Source: Lasiodiplodia sp. COLG20 (Eukaryota > Ascomycota > Dothideomycetes > Botryosphaeriales > Botryosphaeriaceae). From it: a DNA stretch of 64,000 nt. The notes under the pieces are model-generated. The model searched no databases. It saw nothing but the letters and a program-made list of their open reading frames with translations, and was not told where the DNA came from. The DNA lies in assembly GCA_009801085.1 (NCBI GenBank), contig VNWV01000005.1:62001-126000 (forward strand), in the 5' to 3' direction. This document shows positions 10,543 to 21,000 of this stretch, one piece after another. A program made the translations under genes and the position numbers. Within the stretch, counting starts at the first letter, position 1. The number at the start of each line of letters is the position of its first letter.

Positions 10543-12167
10543 TAAGATGAACGTCATCTTATCGTAGATGAGAAGACAAAGTATGTCGCCGTAGAATCAC
10601 CACTTCATTGAAGATAGCTCGAACAAGTGCAAGTGTAAAACCCAAATCCAACTCCTATGGCATCCGAAATATCCAGCCAGCACTCGTGAGAATGCTGTCC
10701 AAAATTGTTCACACCTTCTTATCAAATTCCAAATTATTTCTAAAGCGCCACGAAACCTTCACACGAAAATAAAATGTCTACGTACTCTTATTACTATAGT
10801 AGCAGTTAAGCTTCTAACTATCGATAAAGATAAACGTTATTTTTTAAAGAATGTTGACCGCATGATCTAAAAGTTGGATTGAGGCTTAGCGAGTGGTGGC
10901 TGGGTATTTCGGATAAGATACGAGATGAATTTAGCTTTCGCCTCGTGAGTTTATTGTGTATTTGTTCCGGCCAATGCGAGACCCTCCAAACCGAAAGATC
11001 TGTGTAGAAGATTCTGGACGTCTTCGAGTAAGGCACCCCCCAGTAATTCCCGCCGCCAAGTGCCGTTGATTGGCAAAAGACCCTGAAAACCTTCGTCACT
11101 AACCCGGGAACGGACCAAAACACCATTCGCCAGGACACCCTCACCATCGCTTCACCGGTTTGCTGAGAAACCCTATAAACCCAGCAGCCCTGTCGCCTGA
11201 TCTCCACAAGCATTGACCTCGCGACAAGGAGCGAAGCTGATGGTTCTCGAAGGGCCGTGCAGGACGGGCATCGAAACAGAGACATGGACGTGTGCATCAA
11301 ATTCCAGACAGCGCCAGTTTCCGCTAAGCCCCATCATAAGCACTCTGAAGAAGCGGTAAAAATAGACTCACCGCTCATGTCTTTTTCTCCGACCGCTTCC
11401 GATGGTGGTGGGTATGTAGTCGAAAGACGGACGCATTGCCGCATTGGGTGAAGCGAGGACTCTTTGGTAGAGAGAATAACACCAAAAAAGCGGAGCGGCA
11501 CCCCTGTTTCAGAGAAGGTGTAGGTAGTGTGCGGCGATAAGGCATGCAAGGCGGGAAGCGCCCAAGTCACAATAGGGGGAATATCTTCCCTGTTCACGGG
11601 ATACGCGTATGTGCTGTCGTGGGATCAACTTCCCTGAAGGACCCTATCTGGGGTTGATCGGCGGGTTGGGGAAAAAGGGCCGCTGGATGCCTTGGATCAA
11701 TGGCGAAAAACGGCATGTGCGTAGTCTTGCCCTATGCGAGTAAGCGTTGCGATTGCGCAAAAAAGGTGGGTAGGTATGAATTGAGGTTGTGGTGGTGAAA
11801 CGGACTAAAGCTTGACCCTGCGTAGCGTGCTAGGCCTAAGTAAACGACAAGTCTCACAGCAGTATCAGCGGTTCAAACACTCCGGTGGTCAGCAGGCATG
11901 GAGGTTATGTGACCAGCTTGATCGAGAATGGAAATGGAGGATGAGCGGTGGGTACTTTTGCATTTGTTTTCCGGGGTCATGTGGCATTGTTTACACGAAA
12001 CCCTCGTGCTATCTTCCTTTGAAGGTGACCTTGGGCAACTTGCTCAATGGGAAGCAGCTGCATGTCATCTGAAACGTAGTCCAGATGACGTGGGAGGTAA
12101 TGGTATAGATGGGTGATGACTTGGGGATCAACGTTAGCCTCCTCATCAGTCCTGCCTCGATATTCTT
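10543..12167. other. Intergenic region, CorA-like gene to PAC10
   Basis: The neighbours converge on this 1.6-kb stretch. Several frames of 60-160 codons exist (for example 10818-11300 and 11334-11597 on minus), but none gives a recognisable domain and splice joins I tried between them do not keep phase. I cannot support a gene. Confidence 0.4.
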
Positions 12168-13036
12168 TCAATCCTTCGACTTCTTGCCCTCAGCTTCCTC
12201 GGTATCGAGCCTCTCCTTACGCCGCTGGGCAACGTCCCAGTTGTACACCCGAGCGGTAGCGACCTCCAGCGTCTACAGCAAATCAGTCACCATGATCCGG
12301 GGGCGTGAGGGGATACGCACAGTGATCTGCTCGCGCAGGAAATCCAAATCCTCCTCGCAGTTGGAGAGGCTCAGCTGCGCCGTCTTGAGCTTGTTGTCAA
12401 GCAATTCCTCGGCCTCTGGGATGGGGTACGCCAGCATGACGTTTGCCTGCGCCCAACCGTCAATATCCCCTTCTTCTTCTTCTAAGCGTATCCACATACC
12501 CCGAGCCAGAGGTAGACCTCCTCGGTGGGGGGAATCTGGGCCTTTGCAAAGAGCGTGTCGTTGAGCTCGAACGTCGTCTCAATGGGGTCGGAGCCGGGCT
12601 GGACCAATTTAGCGTAACGTCCCTGGTCGTACGGCGGGAGTAGACGTGCGCACCTTCTTCGTCTTCAGGAAGCGGACCGTGTCCAGCGTCTTCTGGATGT
12701 CGGGAATCTTGTCCTTCAGGCCAGTAGCACGGCGTTCGGTGTTGACCTGCATGAACTGGTATTTCCTGCCGTGCCTGTGTGAGGACCGAGAAACCACGCG
12801 GCGCCGGGAGGGCAATGGGCACGCACGAGATCATCTCCTGGAAGCTCTTGAGGGTGGGCTCGACATCGTCGCGGGTGGTGACATAGTCCTCGACCTTGTC
12901 GACGAAGGGCGCGTAGGGAATGCCGCGCGGGTTGGTGGGAGCATCTTTGCTGCTGGGGGCGATGATGTGAGCTCCGAGTGCATGGCTTCGCAGGGCTAGG
13001 GCGGCGGTACCTTGCTCCCTGGGCGGGCGTGGCCAT
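12168..13036 (-). CDS. PAC10: Prefoldin subunit 3 (VBP1/PAC10)
   Basis: Six exons on the minus strand: 13011-13036, 12827-12949, 12654-12765, 12500-12598, 12321-12446 and 12168-12272. The introns are 48-61 nt and all phases close, giving 196 aa, the usual size of the family. The spliced protein shows SKDAPTNPRGIPYAPFVDKV at the N terminus, the first coiled-coil helix with EMISKYQFMQVNTERR, the beta-hairpin FELNDTLFAKAQIPPTEEVY with VYLWLGANVMLAYP, and the second helix ending NCEEDLDFLREQIT and ARVYNWDVAQRRK. This is an alpha-type prefoldin subunit, part of the hexameric cytosolic chaperone that hands nascent actin and tubulin to the TRiC/CCT chaperonin. Acceptor choice for exon 3 (ggcag) was decided by the conserved ISKYQF reading. 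No anomaly seen. Confidence 0.92.
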
Positions 13037-14108
13037 GGCTGCGTGGGGGAGGGGCGGCGGCGGTGGTCGCTTTTCCGCAGCAGGGCTTCTGGGGCAAAGC
13101 GTCACGTTCGAGAGGGCGGGCGGGCCAAGAACGACTGCAACTGCCAGCCCCGCAGTGCGGCCAAGCGCAGGAGCCATGTCCGCATCATCAGCCCTACAAC
13201 GCTCGCCATCACCGCCGCTTGCGCATCGCCGTCGCACCCGCCCAACCGCCCGCTTCTCTCGTAAGCCATGCGCAGCACCCTTTCATCTCCTAGCTTTCTG
13301 CCGGCGCCGCCGACAGTTCCCTGCGCTTTCCCAAAGTGGCTGCAAGCTGCGCGGCCCCCTGTGGTTCGTCCAGATAGGCGAGAGGCGCCGTGTATCAGGC
13401 AGCGCAAACGGCGCCACGGCGCATCCAACGATCGACGCCGACGTCGCTGCGTGCCCATCATGTCATGCCAGCCCGCCCCGTCCAATCCATCCGCCCCAAC
13501 CCCTCCCGAGACAGGCCAGAGAGCGCCGCCCACTAAACCACTCTTGCTCCCGTCGGACTTCAGTGAGGAGGAAGTCCGACACACGAATGATATCCTGTCC
13601 AAGGTGGTATTGATGTCGTTCATTTTCCCCTTCGGGGTCCAGTGATGCGCAACACCCAAAGATATGTGACAAAAACCAAGGATCCTTCCGACGCCATCGA
13701 TTCCCGGCTCTTTCTTCTTATGGCAGTTGCTGTCTGCTCATGCTAGGGCTGGGCGTGATCAACACATGTCGGGGCCGAAGGCTAGAACTTTGGGTCCTAA
13801 ATGGATCGAATTTTTTTTGTGGTTATCTACAGTAGTAAAGAGATAAGCTGTGTATGCTAGTGTATTTCGAGCAGATGAAAGGAAAAACAAAGGGAATTGC
13901 GTCTCGCACAATTTGCCGTCCCAAAGTGCTGAACAAGAAGACCCAACCAACCGTCTAGATGAAACGACCCTTTACTCCATAGTAAAGAAAATCATCATGT
14001 CATCAAACAACGTGTCCACCAAATGTAACGCCATATGCCGCCCAAACCAGAACTCTAACGCGCACTTTGCTCGCATAAAAAACATAAAGCATAGCCAATT
14101 TCTATAGC
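13037..14108. other. Intergenic region between PKS 3' end and PAC10
   Basis: PKS and PAC10 are both on the minus strand, so this holds the PAC10 promoter (near 13037-13300) and the PKS 3' UTR (up to 14108). Apart from the doubtful small frame at 13460-13645, nothing coding is supported. Confidence 0.45.
13460..13645 (+). CDS. Small hypothetical ORF (61 aa)
   Basis: A 61-codon ATG frame upstream of PAC10 and divergent from it. The first half is Pro/Ser/Thr-rich; the second half, SDFSEEEVRHTNDILSK followed by a hydrophobic VVLMSFIFPF, looks more protein-like than its surroundings. No family is recognised, and a missing 5' exon or simple chance are both possible. Confidence 0.18.
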   Translation: MSCQPAPSNPSAPTPPETGQRAPPTKPLLLPSDFSEEEVRHTNDILSKVVLMSFIFPFGVQ

Positions 14109-17100
14109 TTAGAGGTTCATTCCTTCCCTGATCAGCTCACCCAGCTTCTCAGCCTGTGAAATAGAATTAGTGCTTGCTCTTCATCGTTGCTGCTTAGAGG
14201 ATCAACTTACATAAGGATCCTTCATCATCGTGAAGTGGTTACCACCCATGACACCGAACTTCATCTTGTCCACGGGGATGATCTGGCCCCAGCCGTTGTC
14301 ACCGAACTCGGTGCGGTTGTTGAGAAGCCAGATCATGGGAGCCGGGTCCTCCTCCTCGCCAGGCGGGGGGCGGGGGTCGTCGGGGTTGGGGCAGACACCG
14401 TCAGTGCACCAGATGGCGTACGTCTCAGGCGCCTTGTCCTGCGGCATGGGAACGGGCTCGTACTCCTTCAGCGCCTTGATCGAGGCCGCGAAGTGGGGCA
14501 GGAGCCAGCCGGGTGTACCACCGGGCTTGCCGGTGCCGAGCAGTCCGATCGAGTCGAAGAAGTGGTGGAGACGTGCGGGAAGCGGGTCGAGCTCGACTGG
14601 GCAGGGCGAGTCGAGCAAGAGGAGCTTCTCGACCTTCTCGCCGTCAGCGAGGAGCTGCTGGCAGACCTCGTAGGCGATGACGCCTCCGGCAGACCAGCCA
14701 CCGATGTAGTACGGGCCCTCGGGCTGGCGGCGCTTCATCTCGTTGAGATAGAGCCTGCTGACAGCCTGGATGCCGCAGTCAAACTTCTCCGGGCACTTCA
14801 TGAACGGGCAGTTCAGGCCGTACACGGCGAGGTCGGGGGAGAGGTTGGGAATGGAGATGTACGAAGTCGCGGATCCCGATCCATCAGGCAGGAAGAAGAG
14901 CTTCTTCGTGGCAATCTTGGCGTTTCCCTGAAGGAGGACGGAGTTCGCAGCCGGGAGGTGAGAGACATCGATCGTCGAGCTAAGTTTCTTGTTCACCTCG
15001 GAAAGCTGGGGAGCCTTGGTCACCTTGGGCGCCTTGGGCTTGGGAGCAGCCTTCTTCTCAACCTTGGCTTCGACCTTCTTTTCCTGAGCCTTGGGCTTCA
15101 TACCGAGGGCATTCTCAATGTCCTCGATCGTGGCGTTGGTCACCAGGAAGGTCGACGGGAGGTCGACTCCAGTCTGCTCACGCAGCGCACCGAGGATGGT
15201 AAGGCTCATAAGGGAGTCCATGCCAAGCTCGGCCAGGTCGGCTTGGTCGCTGATCTCAGAGGTCGGCACACCCATCTCGTCCGAGATGATCTGGCGAGCG
15301 AGACTGATCTGCCCAGAGGGCGCACTAGTCGCCTTTACCTCATACTCGTCCTTGCCGCTCACGCTGGGAGCAGAGCTCGGGGCGGAGCTGGGATCCGTCT
15401 CAGAGTCGTCGTCTTCGGGAGTGCGAGGGTCAGATGCCTCCGACTCGGTCGAGTCCTAGGACTCGACAAGAGGGGCTCCTCCATCGTACTGGGCGAAGAA
15501 CTTCTTCATCTCGCCAACCGTAGGGTAGTCGGTGAAGAGCGTCGAGGAGATGTCGAGATCCAGGTCCTCACGGAACTTGGCAGAAATCGTGAGAGACATC
15601 AGAGAGTCGACACCCATGTTCTCAAAGGCAGCTTCATCGACGAGTTCGGACATGTCGAGATCGCATTCCTCGGCGATGATCTTCATGACACGGGAAGTGA
15701 TGACATTGCCCGAGGACTTGGGTTGAGCGGCCTTGACGGGCTTCTTAGACTTGGTCTCAGCGGCGGCCTTGGCTGCGGGCTTGGGAGCTGCAGCAGCCGG
15801 TGCCTTCGCAGGAGCAGCCGCAATGGCGGGCTTTGCGGGCCCAGCGCCAGCCTTCTTCGGAGGGGGAAGCATGACGTTCAGAGCGCGGCGCGGGATGTTC
15901 TGGAACTTGAGGCCAGTCACAAGACCGACACACTCATCCCCATCGAAGATGTAGACGTCACCCTGGGAAATGTTTCCGGGAGCGGGCTGCATGCGCACGT
16001 AGTTGCGGTACTTCCTGTCGGCCGAGAGGCGCTTGGAGAACTTGACAGACTTCCAGCCGTGGGAGATGTACACACTGTTCTCTGAGTCAACAAGGTCAGA
16101 GGCGTTGACGATGAACCCAGAGATGTGGCAGGCGCCGTCGATGATGTAAGGAGCCAAGAAGAAGTTTCCATCCTCAGGCTTGTTCTGGAACTGCAGAGAA
16201 GCGGTAGCCTCGGTCTGCTTGCCGTCGAGGATAACCTCTTCCATCGCCCTGTACGAAGGAGCGTAGTCAACAAGCGCCTTGAACAGCTTGTAGGCCATGC
16301 CGCGGAGCACCTTGTGCGCGCGTCCAGTCTCGAGCTTTTCCTTGAGGAGGTCGATTTGAGTCTGGACCATGAAGGAGGTGCGCTGCCACTCCTCCTTCCA
16401 GGCCTCGAGGTCCTCGTAGATAACACAACCAGTGGCGTGCGTCTGGATGGTCTTTCCCTCGGAAGTGACGCTAATGAACTTGAGAGAAACCTCCTTCTGC
16501 TCCAAGTCAGCCTCAGCAATGAGCTGGATCAGCTGGCCCTCGGGAGGGGGAGGGAGCTTGGCGATCAAAGGCTTAGGAACCTCCATCTTGCAGAAGTTGT
16601 ACCCAACCGGAGCCGCACCAGGGCGCAATTGCTTGTAGAGGTAGTCCGCAGCAGTCATGCCCATGTCAGCGTACAGAGACGATGGGCACAAGGGAGCCTC
16701 GTTGACCAAGTGGCCAGTAACGCACTTATGAAGCGTGGGCTCTGTAAGGTCAGACTCGAAGATTACCGTGCCAGAGTTGGCATGGAGCTCCTCCTTGACG
16801 ATGCGCTGGCAAGCAGTGGTCGAGAACTTGGACTTGACGGGAACAGCGGGCTTAGGAGCCTCGAGGACAGCCGGGGCCTCGCCCTTGGTGAGAGTCCAGT
16901 TGTTGTGGTAGTCGAGCCAGTACTTCTTGTTGTCGAAGCTGTAGGTGGGCAGGGACAGCAATTGCTGGGCATCGTTGAACTCCATGTGGAACTCGTTGAA
17001 GTCGATGGGAACACCCGCGGTGTAGAGAGTGCACAGGCTGGCGGTCAGAGTCTTCCAAGGGTCTTCGTTCCTACGGAGAGAGGACGCGGTGGTAGGCGTG

Positions 17101-20100
17101 CCGTCGAGCGACGACTTAACCATGCCGGAGCAAACAGGGTGCGCGCCAATCTCGAGCCACACCGTCTTCTCGTCAAAGACCTTCTCCTCCTCGCCGGTGG
17201 AGATAGCAGACCAGAAGTTGACGGTCTCGCGGGCGTGCCTGGCGAGATACTCGGGGCCAATGATGCCGCTCTCGCGAATGACCTCACCAGTGAGGGGAGA
17301 CAGCACGGGAACAGTCGGCTTGTGGAAAGTGACAGCGGATGCAACAGCCTTGAAGGACTCGAGGATCGGCTCGACCTGAGCGGAGTGGAAGGCGAAGGGA
17401 ACCTTGAGCTTGGTAGCCTTGAAGCCCTGGGCGGCAAGCGCCTCGTTGACATCATCGATAACCTCGAGGGTACCGCAAAGGACGGTCTCTTCCGGCCCGT
17501 TCATGCAAGCAATCTCGGTCATCTTGGCTCCGAGGACATTAGAGATAGACTCGGCGCTACCCTTGACAGCAAGCATGCCGTGAGTGTACTCGGTGCAGTC
17601 GGCAATAAGGAGCTGCGCCCTGCGACCGACCAGGAGAATCATGTCCGCAGCAGAGATGACGCCCGCAACGTGCAGAGCAGCGTACTCGCCAAGGCTGTGG
17701 CCGATAACAGCAGTGGGCTTGACACCCCAAGCGGCCCACATGCGCGCCAGAGCAACCTGAATGCAGGACATGCCGAGCTGAATTACCAACGGAGAAAGCG
17801 TGGTGACGTCGGTGCCATCGAGCAGAGGAATGAAAGATGGCAGGCCCTGAATGCGGGCAAGGTTATCCAGCTGTTCGATGTCAGCCTTGAACGAGGGCAG
17901 GTCCTGGTACAGCTTCTGCGCAAGACCGGTGTACTGAGAGCCCTGGCCGGTGAAAGTGAAAGCCGTTTTAGTGGCGACCATGGCGATGGGGCTGTAGGAG
18001 TCCTTGAGCTGGGCCTGCAGAGCATCCTTGACCTTGGACATCTCCGAGACGGCGACAGCCACGCGGTAGTTGTGCTGAATGCGACGAGCGGTCGTCGTGT
18101 ACGCCAAGTCGGTCAGAGTAGTATCGGGGTTCTCGCCGATGTAGTCAATGAGGTTCTGGATGTTCCTCTTGAGCGAAGCAATCGAGCGTGCCGAGACAGT
18201 CACGATTTGCGAGGTGCGCGGGTCCTGAACCTTCGGGGCTTCCTTCAGGGGACCATCCTCCAGGATGATGGCAGTGTTACCGCCAGCAGCGCTGAAGTTG
18301 TTGAGGAAGACTCTCCTCGGCTCCGCGCCCTTCCTCGGCCAAGCGACTTGCTTTTGCTCAATGTGAACATTGCGCTGAAGCAGATCCTTGGGGAAGGTCT
18401 TGTTCATGACGCCCTTGATGCCGACGTTGGCGGGGATGGCGTTCTTCTTCATCATCATCATGACCTTGATCAAAGAGTTGATGCCAGAGGCAGCCTCTCC
18501 ATGGCCGATATTCGCCTTGACAGCGCCGAGGTGGAGGGTCTCCTCGGGCTTGCGCTGGCGATGGCGGGGCGCGAAAACGTTGGTGACCGAAGTCATCTCG
18601 ATGCCATCGCCAGCCTGGGTGCCAGTGCCGTGCATCTCGACGTAGCTGACATCGTGAGCGTCAACGCCAGCGTTGGCGAGGACCTTCTTGTAGAGGAACT
18701 CCTGAGCGCCAGCGTGCGGGTGAGTGATGGAGACAGCCTCGGCAGAGTGGTTGGTAGCAGCGCCAAGGATGCAGCCCAGGATGTTGTCCTTGTCAGCAAC
18801 GGCGTCCTCGTAGCGCTTGAGGATGACGGTGCCGCAGCCATCACCACGGCAGTAGCCGTCGGCGTCGTTGTCGTACGTCTTGCAAGATCCGGTCTTGGAG
18901 AGGAACTGGCCCTTGCTCAGCCCGGCGAAAATGTCGGGGTTGGTCAGCACGTTCAAGCCACCAGCGCAGGCCGTGTCGCAATCGCCAGCCCACAGCGAAG
19001 TGCAGGCCAGCTGAATGGCCGCCAAACTCGAGGAGCAAGCGGTGTCGATGCTGTACGACGGGCCAGAGAACTTGAAATAATAATTAATGCGTCCAGGAGC
19101 GAACGCCCGGACACCACCGGTGATGAAGTAGGTGTCCACGTTCTCAGACGCATTAATCTCACGCCAATCATCGGAAGTCTGACCGTAGAAGGTGCCGATG
19201 CGGTGCAACTTCGTCGAAGGCGTGCGATTAGGCACGTAACCGGACATCTCCAGGGCTTCGTAGGCGGTCGTCAGCGCCAGGCGACCCATGGGGTCGGTCT
19301 GGGCGGCCTCGCGAGGAGACATGTTGAAGAAGCGAGGGTCGAAAAGACCAGGCTCGTCGATGAAGCAGCCATAGGGCGTGTGGCTCTTGTTCTTGCCCTT
19401 TCCAGAAGGATCGCAGTGAGCCTGAGCGTCGAAGCGATCGGACGGAACCTCGCGATGGACGTCCAGGCCAGCCTCAAGCAGCTCCCAGAGCTTCTCGGCG
19501 TTGGCAGCGCTGGGGAACCTGCCTGACATGCCGACAATGGCGATCTTGTCGTTCTGCGTGCGGCCCGTGCCAGTCTCGGCAGGGCGCGCCCAGGACGACT
19601 GGTCCCTGCCGGTGATGGCGGTCTGGCCACCAGCCCTAAGCGCGGAGACGAGGCTGTTGGCGACATTGGTTACGCCAACGGCGGTAACCGAGCATTCCGA
19701 TTTGCTGAACTCGGTAACCTGCGACACCACCTCCTCCAACAACCGGTCCCATCGCACGGGTTCCTGCAGAATCTCGCCGAGCGCCAGTTGGAACAGCTCC
19801 AGCGTAGACGTCGCGCTGTGGCACTGTCCGGTCACGGACGAGTGGACGAGGCACTGCGGGCGGTACTGCGAGAGGAGCTCGCGCGCCTCGCTGTCGAGAA
19901 TGCTGTCGACGTCGGCCTGGCTGTGGAGGTGAGCGGCGTGGTACGGTGCGTACACAGGGATAGGCACGCGCGTCTTGCCCTTGACGGCCTCGGACTCAGC
20001 GAAGAAGCGCTGAGTAGTGGCGGGGGGGCCGCTGATGGTGATGGCCATGACGCTGACTGCGCTGACCCAAGCCTGGTTCGAGAGTGCGATGCCCTTCTCT

Positions 20101-20712
20101 TGGTGGAAATCGGCCAGAGCGGTCTTAGCAGACTCCTCGGAGATACCTGCCACGATCGTCGACCAACTCTGAGGCTCTTCTTGGATGTGCTCCAGAGCGT
20201 CTCTGACATTTCCAACGACTGCACCGGTCCTGAAGGCAATGCGAACAGCTTCGATTGCGAGAGGAAGAAGGTCGCTGAGCGTCCTTGCTGATGCAACGGC
20301 CGAGGCAGCGAGGAGACCGGTGCAGAGGCCGAGAGCGCGAGTGTTGGCGAGCGAGGGGAGCTCGGTAGGGTTCTCGCCGAAGTACCTGCGCTGGTCAATA
20401 TAGCGTATTACATGTGGAGCGAAGTGGTCCTTACCCAATGTAGTGCGAGAGCTGCGCAATGGTAACGAGTGCGCTCTCAATCTGCGGGACCTTCAGGCCC
20501 TTCTCGTAGTAGGCCTCGATCAAAGAGGACAGTGAGAGGAAGTCCGGTATGCTTTCCCGCTGCGAGCGGGGCAAGCGCTTGGTCTCATTTCTGAGGGTGA
20601 CACTGGCGCGCTCCAAGAAGGTGGAGAGCAGCGCATTGTCTTTCCGGAGGACAGCCTTCCGCAGAAGCGGGTACTGGTCGGCAGTCTGGTCGCCGAAGAT
20701 GAGGACGTTCAT
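14109..20712 (-). CDS. PKS1: Non-reducing polyketide synthase for DHN melanin (SAT-KS-MAT-PT-ACP-ACP-TE)
   Basis: Proposed exons: 20435-20712, 15490-20385, 14211-15387 and 14109-14153, about 2131 aa. Domains in order: SAT with GLCTG (Cys114); KS with DTACSSS (Cys543), EMHGTG (His678) and NIGHG (His721); MAT with GHSLGE (Ser990); product template with the His of GHLVNEAPLCP (about 1318) and Asp of YIIDGA (about 1509); ACP1 GVDSLMS (Ser about 1687); ACP2 GMDSLMS; and thioesterase/Claisen cyclase with GGWSAGG and GGNHF. This is the layout of enzymes condensing acetyl/malonyl units into 1,3,6,8-tetrahydroxynaphthalene, and the neighbouring regulator and reductase fit that product. The first (49 nt) and last (57 nt) introns are clear. 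Between ACP1 and ACP2 the frame is continuous except for one TAG (15456-15458). A GTACGA...CTGAC...CAG intron of 102 nt (15388-15489) would remove it in phase, but the removed bases read like the usual acidic Ser/Thr linker, so a nonsense mutation is equally possible. Confidence 0.93.
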
Positions 20713-21000
20713 GATGCTGGACTTCGGATTGGGGTTAGGGCGGAGAAGAAGGGAGGAAGTCCTGATATTAGATCGTGAAATCGGCGGTTGGCAGAAGCGA
20801 GCCCTTGAATGTGTGGAAGAAGAATGGTTGATCAGTCAGTCATAGAAAGAAAGGGACTGATCGTCTAGGTATTAAGGACGAAAGTGGGAAGTAATGGGGA
20901 GTTGATGTCTATGGAGCCACTCAAGGGCGTTTGAGCTTGTTCTTAAGTATGGAGCATCGGAAGCGCTTGGCTTTTAATATTTGCCAGCGGGTGAATCCTG
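20713..21000 (-). promoter_or_regulatory. PKS1 promoter and leader
   Basis: Read on the minus strand this is C/T-rich immediately before the ATG (CCAGCATC then ATG, A at -3). An AT-rich AAATATTAAAAG lies about 260 bp upstream and could serve as a TATA-like element. No transcription start is visible from sequence alone. Confidence 0.35.

Noticed and set aside
10818..11597. Two minus frames (10818-11300 and 11334-11597) as exons of one gene
   Set aside because: A GTGAGT...CAG intron between them exists but leaves the wrong phase and an immediate stop.
16125..19526. 1133-codon open frame antisense to PKS1 (and 632 codons at 14187-16085)
   Set aside because: They mirror the PKS codons exactly over its exons, have Arg/Leu/Gly/Val-rich composition and no domain. 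Strong third-position GC bias in the PKS explains the lack of stops on the other strand.
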